Below, in pieces: positions 9,744 through 19,385 of a stretch of DNA of 55,700 bases (positions within the stretch are counted from its first letter, which is position 1; every line of letters begins with the position of its first letter). A program made the position numbers and the translations under genes. Origin of the DNA: Halisarca cf. caerulea (lineage: Eukaryota; Porifera; Demospongiae; Chondrillida; Halisarcidae); assembly GCA_963170055.1 (NCBI GenBank), contig CAUJGJ010000444.1, positions 3,892,418 to 3,948,117 on the forward strand, in the 5' to 3' direction. The notes under the pieces were generated by a model. The model made no database searches and was not told the origin of the DNA. It was given only the letters and a program-made list of their open reading frames with translations.

Positions 9744-10500
9744 TTAAACATTGCAACATGACAAAATAGCTTCAGCATTGTATCTTTGAATAATAACACT
9801 AATCCTCTGACACATGTATGTGAACGATTGGGAATCTGATGTTTTCATCTTGGTGAGATGGCCTAACTCCTTCAAGAAGGCCAAGGCTTCATCTCCGAAA
9901 ACTCTAAGAGTCTCCAATCCAATTGGGATGAAATGATGAGTATGGATCAGCACTTGGTAAAGATTCCTCTTCTTAGCTTCCGCCCGATTGGCGATTGAGG
10001 CAGCACCAGAAGCTGCAAGGGATAGGTACGATGGTGCGAATGTATCCCAAACAGTGACATCCCAGGCTAAGGCCCGTCCTCTTTTCCAGCGAATGATTGT
10101 CACTCCGTCGGCTCTCTTACCATCCAACCAACATAGGCCTACCGGTTCAAGAATGGAGGGTACGTCGACTGCAGCTAGGCTTCTTTTGATGACATCATTC
10201 AGAGCTGCATGTCGAGAATGAACACCTGTTTTTTTGCGACAGTGTAGGTCATGTGTGCCCCGGTCATCAACCTGGTTGCCACATAGCGTACATTTGTGTG
10301 CACTGCACAATGGAGTGCCCAGGCGTAGTCCCACACCAGTTCGTACTGTATCATCTTCCAGGCGCAAACCCAGGCTAGACACAGGTGGTGCTGTCAGCCA
10401 GGCACCTGTCTCCCTTCTCTGTACTGCTAACAAACGACCTGTGTCCTGAGGTGTAGAACCTTCAAGAAGCTTTGCAAATGCAGCCTTGACACGTGGTGCA
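9744..10500 (-). pseudogene. C-terminal zinc knuckle and PD-(D/E)XK endonuclease of retroelement A
   Basis: Open from the assembly gap to a stop at 9744, about 250 residues. A conserved lead-in reads GAWLTAPPVSSLGLRL; then a Cys/His knuckle (HKCTLCGNQVDDRGTHDLHC), then a nuclease-like segment (DGKRADGVTIIRWKRGRALA followed by WDVTVWDTFAPSY) in which the D...(W)DVT pattern suits a restriction-like fold. In such elements this nuclease nicks target DNA to prime reverse transcription. This part shows no stop of its own, but the parent gene is broken by the piggyBac upstream. Confidence 0.8.
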
Positions 10501-10700
10501 NNNNNNNNNNNNNNNNNNNNNNNNNNNNNNNNNNNNNNNNNNNNNNNNNNNNNNNNNNNNNNNNNNNNNNNNNNNNNNNNNNNNNNNNNNNNNNNNNNNN
10601 NNNNNNNNNNNNNNNNNNNNNNNNNNNNNNNNNNNNNNNNNNNNNNNNNNNNNNNNNNNNNNNNNNNNNNNNNNNNNNNNNNNNNNNNNNNNNNNNNNNN
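10501..10700. other. Assembly gap (200 N)
   Basis: 200 undetermined bases within retroelement A. Frames drawn across it are artefacts. Confidence 0.99.
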
Positions 10701-11157
10701 TCCCAGGCTCTTTGTTTTGATGAATCGGGATCAGATGGAGGGTCGCTGCTATGCCCAAGTGACCAGATGGTCAGGGCATCAGCTTTAAGAGGATGGAAGG
10801 AGTTTTACACAGACATTGGCAGGATTTTCTGAGAGATACAGGAACTACCAGCGGCAGATGCTAGGTAAGCCGAAGGTGCCAACATAGTAAAGCTCCTGAT
10901 CCCCAAGCCCCCCGCCTTGATGGGTAAGGATGCCTGGATCCATGCATCATCACTCAAATGGATGTTGCAAATTGATTCCAACAAAGATCACTGCAAACTA
11001 TCTAGTTTAGCAAGTACTGGAGAATGGAAACAAGGCGCTGTACAAAGAACATACAGCACCTTTGGAAGAGAGAACACATTCCGGAGTAGGTACAGAGCAT
11101 CTTAGGAATGTAAAAGAGAAAGCCGTTCAGCCATTACTTCCATGGATCCTAGCTTAG
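10701..11157 (-). pseudogene. RT thumb/connection region of retroelement A
   Basis: Between the gap and the piggyBac, the - strand encodes segments typical of this family (LLRNVFSLPKV, a PIKAGGLGIRSFTMLAPSAY block, then SLGHSSDPPSDSSKQRAWD). In-frame stops occur (for example after LSLLHS, near 11104, and near 10820), so it is decayed. It continues the RT block at 14352-15298 once the piggyBac is removed. Confidence 0.7.
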
Positions 11158-14100
11158 CCCTCGTACCCTCATTGGTTGCTTTTAAGCAACAAAATTCAAG
11201 AATATTTTACTCGCGATCCGTACACGCCGGGGGCGTCAAATTTTGTATAGTAATTCTTACATATGTAGGCTAAAAACTTAATGAGTAAGATCCTGCAATC
11301 TTTACACTGTTTCATAATCGCCGAGTCTGGAACAGCCTACATTGTAGTAGCCAATTTTTGCCGTATACTCTTGTTAATTTTTGCATAACTTTGGTTACGC
11401 AACCAAAAAAAATGGCTGCTCTTCGTAAGGTTTCACAGGCGTCGAAGAAAAACTTTACTGGTGACGAGGTAGCAGCATTTTTTCTTAGTCAAACCACTGA
11501 TATCGATGACCAAACAAGTGATAGCGATAGCGATGATGATAGTTTTTATATGCGTGAAGATACAAGGACAATTACAACGCTACGTAGCAAAGGTACGCAA
11601 TTCGACAGATCTGTCCATTATTGCTACAGTATAGTCAGATCATTGATAACAAAATAAGTTAGCTAAGAGTCTACGTTGTCTTTCGTATTTTTACAGCGAT
11701 TGAAACCGGTGACAATAATGTTTCCATGCACCCTGACGATACAATTTCAAATGATTGTAGTACTAGTCTTACAGAACCATTACAAGCACATACACCAAAT
11801 GCACAATGGGAAAATGTGAGTGAGGACACTGAGGTCAGCAGTGATGAAGATCCTGAAAGTGAGAGCACATCATCCGAATATATGCATGATAGTGATGAAG
11901 AGTTCTTGGTCACTGAGGAGAGTAATCAGGACAATACAGCAGGAGAATTGGATGAAGAACTGCCACAGCCTGAAGCAACAGTATCACACCACAATCATGG
12001 TAGGAGACGAGCTGGTAGGGGTCGCAGCAGAGGACGACGTAGCAGGGCACAGAGAAGGGGACGAGTAACACTGACTTCCAGTCAAACCACCAGTATCCCA
12101 AGCTCTGCTGTAAGCATAGATACACCTGATCAACAAGCCCCCACTCCACTTTCCTTCACCCCCAAACGGGCAGCTGGACCACACAAACCACCTGATACAG
12201 AGCTATCTGCTAATGGATTGTTCGAGCTCTTCTTTACAGATGACATCATCAAACACCTAGTTCAAGCAACCAACAGCTACGCTGATCTGAAGAAGGGAGC
12301 CAAGCCATCCATGTTCAAGCGTTTCCGCTACCATCAGCTAACAGAGGATGAGATGCGTAGGTTTGTGTGTGTTCTGTTGTTGCTGGGGATCACAGGTGTG
12401 AGGAGCTACAAGCATGCATGGTCCACCAAGAATGCTCAGCATATAGTCAGGCTAAATGAACTGATGACACGCAATCGTTTTGAAGTCATATCAGCCTTTT
12501 TCCATGTTGTTACTCCACAAGAAGAGCAAGAGAATGCAGATCATCCACTGAAGAAGATCCTGCCTCTACATGAACACATGAAGTTGAAATGCAAGGAGTT
12601 TTACCAACCACTCCAGCAGATATCAATAGACGAAAGAATGGTGAAGAGCAAGGCCCGCACCAAGTTCCGCCAGTATATGAAAGATAAGCCATCAAAATGG
12701 GGGTTTAAATATTGGGTAATCTCCGACCCATCAGGCTACACATATGACTTTAACCTCTATCTGGGAGCAGCTCGGAGTGACAGATCAGAGCATGGACTGG
12801 TACATGATGTTGTTCTAGCGTTGCTGGTGTCACTTCATAACCAGAACTATCAGCTGTATTGTGACAATTTTTACTCCAGCCCTTTCCTTTTTCAACACTT
12901 GCTCCCACTGGGGATTACAACCACAGGAACTGTGAGGGTGAATCGACGTGGGGTTCCTCAGGCCGTTTCACAGCTGAAGACCATCCTGCAGCACCGCACA
13001 ACACCACGGGGTAAGGGATACTATATCCGAGAGCGCAGTTCCTCCATAGTGTACACCTGCTGGAACGATAACCAAGTAGTTTGCTGCTTATCCACCACTC
13101 ATCCAGGGCACTCCTGTGGTACTGTTAGGCGCAAGTGCAAGAACATTTCTACCAGTTCTTTTGAGGTCCAGGATGTCCCCATTCCACTAATGATAGCACA
13201 ATACAACTGCTACATGGGTGGAGTGGACAAAAGCGACCAGCTGCTACAGTACCACAGCAGTTCACGGAGGGCTACACGATATTGGAAGACACTTTTTTAT
13301 CATATGCTGGATGTTGCTGTGACCAACGCCTTTGTTATATACAACTGGGGCAGAATGGAGCGGGAGGAGAAGGCTATCACAGAGAACCGTTTCCGTGATG
13401 CTCTGATCCTTCAGATCATTGAACGGTACCGGGCACAGTCTATTATTAGCCATCAGGCAAGTCCATCCATCTCAGCCACATCCATCCCAACAGGTTATAA
13501 GTGTCGTGTGAGGCATGGTAGCATCCCCACTCAGCACAAGGAGAGGTGCTGTTACTGCCAGCAGAACCAACAGAAGAGTTGGTCTTTCAGACATTGCCCT
13601 GATTGTCCCTTTTCGCCAGCACTGTGCCAGACAGCCAAGAAAGACTGCCATGCCCTTTGGCATTCACCAGCCTTTGACGTACAACGTAGCCTCTGGTTCT
13701 CCAAGAAGCTTGGACGAGCATCCACTCCATTGTTGCCACCAGGGGGCACCCGGAAGCGAGGCAGACCAGCTGGTGCTACAAATAAAATAAAGAGAAGGGG
13801 ATTTGCATGCAAGTAAAACTCAGTATAGTTACAGTTGGACTATTATAATACCACTTTATGTCTTTTCTTTTTGTTATAGGCTTTATGTACGGCTTAGAGG
13901 TCAAATACTTTAGAATGTACTTATGTGGTGGAGGTTTATACTAATCAGAACAGTGAAGCAATCACGATTATATCGCGTATGCAAAAAAGGTCTATTAAAA
14001 CAACCAAATGTCTTGTTTGAAAAAATCTCTGCATTAAATCTAATACTTACACATTGTACTCACCTCACAAGTTGTCATCTTGGCCACTACCAGCTTGGTA

Positions 14101-14351
14101 GTTTCAGAAAATATTCACAAAGTTGACAGTTCCGGCTACGCGGTAGCCATTTTTTTCAATAGCCTCGTAACTGCCACATCCAAAGTGTAGTACGGTCAAG
14201 GCGGGTATCAAAACGAACGAGAATCTTCAAAGTTTCAGTATTCAGCCCTAAAGAACCTTATTGATACAGTTTTGATACAAAACTAGAGCAAAATAAAGTT
14301 CGAACCGACAACTTCCGGTCACGCGCTATTAGTATTGTGAGGGTACGAGGG
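11158..14351 (+). mobile_element. Apparently intact autonomous piggyBac with TTAG duplication
   Basis: The ends are CCCTCGTACCCTCA at 11158 and its inverse TGAGGGTACGAGGG ending at 14351. They are flanked by TTAG at 11154-11157 and at 14352-14355; canonical piggyBac duplicates TTAA. Excision restores the RT frame of the host retroelement (NNVLSSKLGSMEV on -), which confirms the borders. The single transposase gene has no break. Related ends occur at 45153-46139. Confidence 0.9.
11412..13816 (+). CDS. PiggyBac transposase, two exons, intact
   Basis: Exon 1 is 11412-11592, with a GT donor at 11593; the acceptor AG ends at 11696 and exon 2 is 11697-13816. The product is about 766 residues. The N-terminus is acidic (FTGDEVAAFFLSQTTDIDDQ), followed by an Arg/Gly-rich block (GRRRAGRGRSRGRRSRAQRR). 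The DDE/D core has Asp near residues 372 (SIDERMVKSK), 450 (YCDNFYSSPF) and 571 (GGVDKSDQLLQYH), matching the three catalytic Asp of the family. The C-terminal Cys/His domain (CCYCQQNQ, CPDCPFSPALC, KKDCHALWH) resembles the piggyBac end-binding zinc domain. It excises and inserts the element precisely. No stop or frameshift, so the copy may be active or very young. Confidence 0.92.
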
Positions 14352-15296
14352 TTAGATGAGAGTACATTATTTATGGACTGCTCACCTCCGATCGGCGATC
14401 CAAGAAGACAGGCATCCGCAGGTTCCACACACTTGAAATTTGAGTACAGGGCAAGAATTGATTCCGCAGTGGCTGGGTTGACACTATTAATTTCAGTTTT
14501 TCGATGGTTGAGTTCCAGCCCAAGAGCATCTGCAGCCCCTTCCAGTCTATGGAGGTCTTGGACTATTTCATCAGCTGTGCCTCCAAGTGTTCCATCATCT
14601 AAATAAAAGACCTTTAGTTTGGAAGTGAGGTGAATAAGGTGGATGGTTAGGCTGAACATGAGAGGACCAAGAGGGTCTCCTTGCTGCACACCTTCGGATG
14701 ACTCCAGTACATTGCTGCCAAAGTACAGATGGGTTGGATTCCTGTACGATGCAAAAACTAAGGGATAGATTTCAGGTGCGTGCTGTAGTACTGCAGGAAG
14801 CATCACGTCTCTCCTTACAGTATTAAAGGTGTTGCAAAAATCAATCTTGAGCATCAACTGATCTGGTTGCAAGCAGGAAAGATAAGTGCGAGCAGCATGG
14901 GCTGTGGCTTCAGCACCCAAAGGGGTTCCGTACCCCACCTGGAGGGGAGCAAGTAATTCACCCATGGCTGCAAAGATTGATTTGCTTGCACACTTAGCTA
15001 CCAGTCGTCTCGGGGTGCACCCCACTGCTATTGGTCTCACTCCACCATCCGGCTTTGACAATGCAATCAAAGAGGCCCCGAAGAAGAATGACCTGGCATC
15101 ATCTAGAACAACATCTTTGATGACGAAATTCACGAACTGACGGAGAGCCTCTAGCAGCACTGTTGCACCAGGTCCCAATTTACTCACGACAAGGTCTTTC
15201 AGATGTTGAGGTCTCAATCCATCAGGACCACCAGCCGAGCCTGCAGGAAATGAGCGAATAGCAGCAAGAACTTCAGATGTGGATACTTCAATGGAG

Positions 15297-15298
<2 letters not shown>
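14352..15298 (-). pseudogene. Reverse transcriptase block of retroelement A (5' truncated)
   Basis: Open on - from 15298 to the piggyBac junction, about 315 residues. Fingers motif GGVRPIAVGCTPRRLVAK, palm MLKIDFCNTFNTVRRDVML, GVQQGDPLGPLMFSLTI and the catalytic FYLDDGTLGG (YxDD) are intact. It lacks its N-terminus, because an AT tract and another repeat begin at 15299. It copies element RNA into DNA in family members. The reading continues at 10701-11157 across the piggyBac. Confidence 0.88.
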
Positions 15299-15331
<33 letters not shown>

Positions 15332-15769
15332 GAGCTATATATATATATATGTCAACAACATGGCGGACTTTTAGGCAGTATTCGGTATTGCTGTAATATT
15401 TCAGTGAACTTTGTGTCTTTGCTCCTGTTTTTGTCAGCAAAGAATCTTCAAGCCATAAGGAGATTGTTTGAAAGTTATTTACAAAGTTTCAAGTCTCAAC
15501 AAGAATTTCCTTGGGCCTTCAAGTTGTAGAGGTACGCGAACAAGTCTAAAGATGTTGTCTTTGTTCAAAAAAGCTTTGGAGGACTTGAAAACTGACAAAA
15601 GCTCTTGTTGATGCCTCCTATAATACGAAAGAGAACTTGGACTTAGTATTTAGGACAAAAACGTCCACGGATGGAGAGCGATCGAAAATGAAATATAAAA
15701 ATGGCAGATTGATCGACTGTCACGTAGATTTCAGAAGATTCTGGCTACTCGCAAGTTTCGAGCAAGACT
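15299..15769 (+). repeat. Diverged promoter-like repeat copy and spacer
   Basis: Two TA tracts (15299-15328, 15336-15350) lead to GTCAACAACATGGCGGACTT. About 150 bp after it resemble the repeat at 55307-55601 (TTTGCTCCTG, TCAGC). The 5' CCGGAAGT part is absent. From about 15540 to 15769 the sequence looks like the leader of retroelement B. Confidence 0.6.
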
Positions 15770-16417
15770 ATGCCTTCATGTTGTCGGTGTAACGGCAATG
15801 GGCACTGTCACAATTGTATCTGCCGAAAATCCAACAGATTGTGTTCTAATTGCTTACCAAAAAGAAGGGATCGCTGCACCAACTTGTTAACTAATTCCAC
15901 TGTTATCAATGAATCAGAACTTCCAAAAACACAGGCTCCTCTAATCACAACGTCAATCTGTATATTTTCTCCCAGGTTTGATACCACAACCTGTACCACC
16001 ACAACATGCGTTTTACCCCTCAATTCATGTACCTCAACCATACCCATCTCACTACCTGCTGCATGCTCCACAACCACAACCATCTTTTCACCTAGTCCTT
16101 GTATCACAACCACCATAGATCCACCTCCCACTCCACCCTCCTCATGTTACACAAGCATACCAAGTACCAGACTCATCCATCACACCCACATTGCTTACTA
16201 CAGCAATTATACCATCCAGTTCTTGTACCACAACCTCACCCATCATACTATCCAGTTCTTGTACCACATCCTCACCCGCCATACCATCCAGTTCTTGTAC
16301 CACATCCTCACCCATCATGCAATCCAGTTCTTGTACCACATCCTCACCCATCATACCATCCACTTCATGTACCACATCCCCACCCACCATACCAACCAGT
16401 TCATGCACCACAGCTAC
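15770..16417 (+). pseudogene. N-terminal Cys-rich and Ser/Thr/Pro-repeat part of retroelement B
   Basis: Start ATG at 15770. Residues 4-37 form a dense Cys cluster (CCRCNGNGHCHNCICRKSNR followed by CSNCLPKRRDRC), probably a zinc-binding nucleic-acid module. A low-complexity region then contains a 36-bp tandem repeat from about 16203 to 16410, encoding units like SSCTTSSPIIP in one frame. The frame that continues into 17610 differs from the start frame, so a frameshift lies between about 16140 and 16200. The 1192-bp element cuts the repeat at 16417. Confidence 0.75.
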
Positions 16418-17609
16418 CGCATGTGGGACATGTCCAAAGTCCCACTATTGTGTTAATAGGCTGGAATTTGGACGTGTGTAAGGCTTCGATGATGTGATAT
16501 GCGCGTGACATTTCTTGACGTATAGTCTTAGTGAAGAAGCAAGGGCGATTGCGCTGCTCGACATTTGTTCTACTTTTACAACATATGAAAGCCTTTATTC
16601 ATCAAAAGTTAATGTTACGTACATATTGTTGTGTACAGGAGCTTGGAAGATCATACTCACGATCGATAGTAGGTATTGTGAACTGCAAAACTTACATACG
16701 TAATTCACGGCGAAATCACCCTGCTATTATGCAGTTGATGATAGGCTTAAACATAGATCGTTCTTTTATAAGGAACTCAAGTTAGTAAAACCGACTTTTC
16801 GATTTGAATTCAAGATCAAACAAAGATTACGCACCTTGTTCTTCGATGTCGTCGATCGGGCGCTGAATATCCAGTTCGCTTCTCTTAAACCGCCGATATT
16901 ATACTTCGTTAAACCGTCTGTCTTCTTTGCCTAATCTTCGTCCTCCACTGAGTTCCTCTCGCTTGCGACGCATCGATCATTGCAGAGATCAAACACTTCA
17001 AACACTTCGGTAAGGGCAATATGCGATTACGTCACAGCTCATGTCACATGACCGTCATGTGATAATCGGCCCTTAGCTAAGCGAATCCTTCTTGCAAAAT
17101 GCCATGTCGTCAAGTAAATCAGCGGATCAACGTAGGAAGCTTCTGAGTGTTTTACTGTAATCTATATCGAACACTTCAACTTTTCACCGATGGGGATTTT
17201 GATACCGCGAGTTTCCAAAGAGTTATTGCCGGTTATTTTAGTACATTTTTAGTATTTGTTGATTATCTTGAAAACTATTTCAGTAAACAAAATCCCCATT
17301 GGTAGAATATTGGGTAGCCTTATTAGGGACAGTTTAGTCCATATTCTGTGTCTCTAGGCCTAAGATTGGATTTACTTGAGAGGAATAACTGCTAAATACA
17401 GCTGCTCGGAAAAGCGGCGAGTATTTGAACAATTGACGGAAAATTTGGTTGAAAAATAGTTAAATGTGTAGCTTGAATGTGTTCATACAGTCTAAATGTC
17501 GTTGCTTGCCATTTCTGATACGCATAAGAAAGAAAAAGCGAATTTGTTAGCAACAAAATCGCTGGCCTTCGGAAGCCATTCAAGTGCGAATGGACATGTC
17601 CCACATGCG
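16418..17609. mobile_element. 1192-bp element, copy 1, with 2-bp target duplication (AC)
   Basis: The ends are perfect inverted repeats CGCATGTGGGACATGTCC at 16418-16435 and 17592-17609. AC flanks both sides (16416-16417, 17610-17611). The uninterrupted sibling repeat at about 17708 reads CCACAGCTACAACCATCA, exactly the sequence left when the insert and one AC are removed. No coding frame is visible. Conserved internal features shared with copy 2 are the palindrome TCACATGACCGTCATGTGA (about 17043) and an inverted pair near 17189 and 17289 (CGATGGGGATTTTG / CAAAATCCCCATTGG). Confidence 0.93.
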
Positions 17610-18560
17610 ACAACCATCACTCTACCCAGTTCCTTTACCACAGCCTCAACCATTGTACCATCCAATTTTTGTACCACAACCTCACCATTCATACCATTCA
17701 GCTCTTGTACCACAGCTACAACCATCATTCCACCCAGTTCCCTTACCATAGCCTCACCCATTGTACCTTCTAGCGATGCCTCACCAATCACACCATCCAG
17801 CTTTTGTACCACAACCTCATCCATCATAACACCAAGCTCACCTGTTATATTGCATCACAACTCATGCACCACAGCCTCACCAGTCCTACCACCCAATTCC
17901 GCCACTACAGCTTCATCAGTCCCACAGCCTGCATCTCCGGACAATAGTGAAAATGAAGACAAGGTGGAGATTGAGGATCTACCAGAATTCACGCCAGCTC
18001 ACCAACCTAGTTTTAAATGGAATGAAGTTGATGGAGATCATTTAATAAAGCAATAAGCAACTGTTATGATGAAATAGTTCACTGGAGGAGAAACCTGTTT
18101 AACGTACCCTCAGGGAAGGCAGGTAAATCATTTGTTCGGGAAATGACTCGCTTACTCAATGCCTTTGCAGATGCTTCAGCAGTGGAAGTTATTGCTCTAA
18201 AGGCCGTAATGGTTATGCCTGCTCTCCTATTGCAATAACCACACAAACGGTCCAAAGCAAAGGAACATGCTGCTCATTTGGAACGTCGGATCAATCTGTG
18301 GTTGAAAGGAGATATTGCTTGTTTGCTAAATGAAAGTCGTGCCATTCAAAATCAGCTCACACATAGCTACAAGGCCAATACAGATGACTTAGCAAGATCA
18401 TTCTCAAAGTTGATGCTGGAGGGTCAGGTGAAGAAAGCCCTCAGATTACTCTCAGATGTTGATAATGGAGGCCCTCTGCCACTGAATGATGATGTCTTGG
18501 CCAAACTCAAAGAAAAACATCCACCAAAGCAAGAACCAAATCTTTCAGCTATTATTGATA
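17610..18560 (+). pseudogene. Second N-terminal part of retroelement B
   Basis: Continues the Ser/Thr/Pro repeats (PSSFTTASTIVPSN, PSSFCTTTSSIITPSS), then PEFTPAHQPSFKWNEVDGDH and a stop at 18054. Beyond it, in shifted frames, come blocks conserved in the family: IVHWRRNLFNVPSGKAGKSF and, at 18278-18560, LERRINLWLKGDIACLLNES and SKLMLEGQVKKALRLLSD. Only fragments remain open. The region ends at the TA where the 823-bp MITE inserted; the frame resumes at 19386. Confidence 0.7.
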
Positions 18561-19383
18561 CAGTGCCACCCGCTTATTATACCGCCGGATATTAGGCCAA
18601 ACCGTTTAATATGCCACAATTTCCTGGCGCGAATTCATTAGTATGGCAGAAGTATGCATATATTAGGCCAACCGCCGAATCCGCCATCTGCCATGTTTTT
18701 TGTGCGCCAAATACACATTTAGTACGTGATAGGTTACACTTAATAGGCCAAGTCCACATTTGGAGTTTAGAGGATTCTTTAGAAAGTGTTTCTTGGCACA
18801 AGAGGCTAAAGGTGGACTAGTGAACAAAGCAAGACTTGAACTGTGGAGCTAAAAAGTGTTGTCAATGATCTAACCGTGGGTAACAAGGGATTCGATCATG
18901 AATACTTTTTCGATTGTGAATACTTTTTAAAGCAAGTTGGACCTCAGTTCAGATTTCTAAGCTAGTAATAGGTAATGTTTTTGACAAAAAAAAACTGTTT
19001 GGAGCTCCCTTGAAGCCCATCAGCTGAAGTCAAGCTTGCTGTTGTAGAAGCATGAGTGATTTCAACATTGCAAGTGAAGAAGGCCATCATAACCAATACT
19101 ATCATAGTGGACAGGACAAAAGGAAAGACTTTTTCAGAGGCTTGCAACTTTGTACAGTCTATGTGTACCATATGTTCATTTTTAAACTGAGATAATGCAG
19201 TGTATTTGTACATTCCTGTGTTGATTTATAATGTAAAATGTTCCCATATAATGCAATGTGTAATGTAGAACAATCAAATGAACTGTATGAATGCATTACG
19301 GAGTTAAATGGCTATTAGGCCAAAATGGTTAATAGGCCAAAAATCACCCCAACCAATTGCGGCCTATTAAGTGGGTGGCACTG
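18561..19383. mobile_element. 823-bp MITE with TA duplication and TAGGCCAA repeats
   Basis: The ends are inverted: CAGTGCCACCCGCTTA at 18561 and TAAGTGGGTGGCACTG ending at 19383, flanked by TA at 18559-18560 and 19384-19385. Removing the insert and one TA rejoins the retroelement frame (AIIDT to ELSFEEVHQ). Several TAGGCCAA motifs lie inside both ends (about 18592, 18664, 18752, 19316, 19333). No transposase is visible. The TA target and CAGTG ends suggest a Tc1/mariner-superfamily source. Confidence 0.9.
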
Positions 19384-19385
19384 TA

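Larger units (their letters stand above)
9744..15298 (-). mobile_element. Retroelement with restriction-like endonuclease, split by a piggyBac
   Basis: Three blocks on the - strand form one open design: reverse transcriptase (14352-15298), thumb/connection (10701-11157) and C-terminal zinc knuckle plus endonuclease (9744-10500). The piggyBac at 11158-14351 interrupts it; removing the piggyBac and one TTAG rejoins the frame exactly. A 200-bp assembly gap covers part of the C-terminal region. The 5' side stops at 15298 against a TA tract. The order RT, CCHC knuckle, PD-(D/E)XK nuclease is that of R2/R4/NeSL/Hero-type non-LTR elements. Clade not determined. Confidence 0.8.

Noticed and set aside
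10462..10788. Frames crossing the N run
   Set aside because: They consist mainly of undetermined bases and are artefacts of the gap.
16203..16410. CRISPR-like regular 36-bp repeats
   Set aside because: Units are directly adjacent without spacers and encode Ser/Thr-rich protein; it is a minisatellite in a retroelement gene in a eukaryote.
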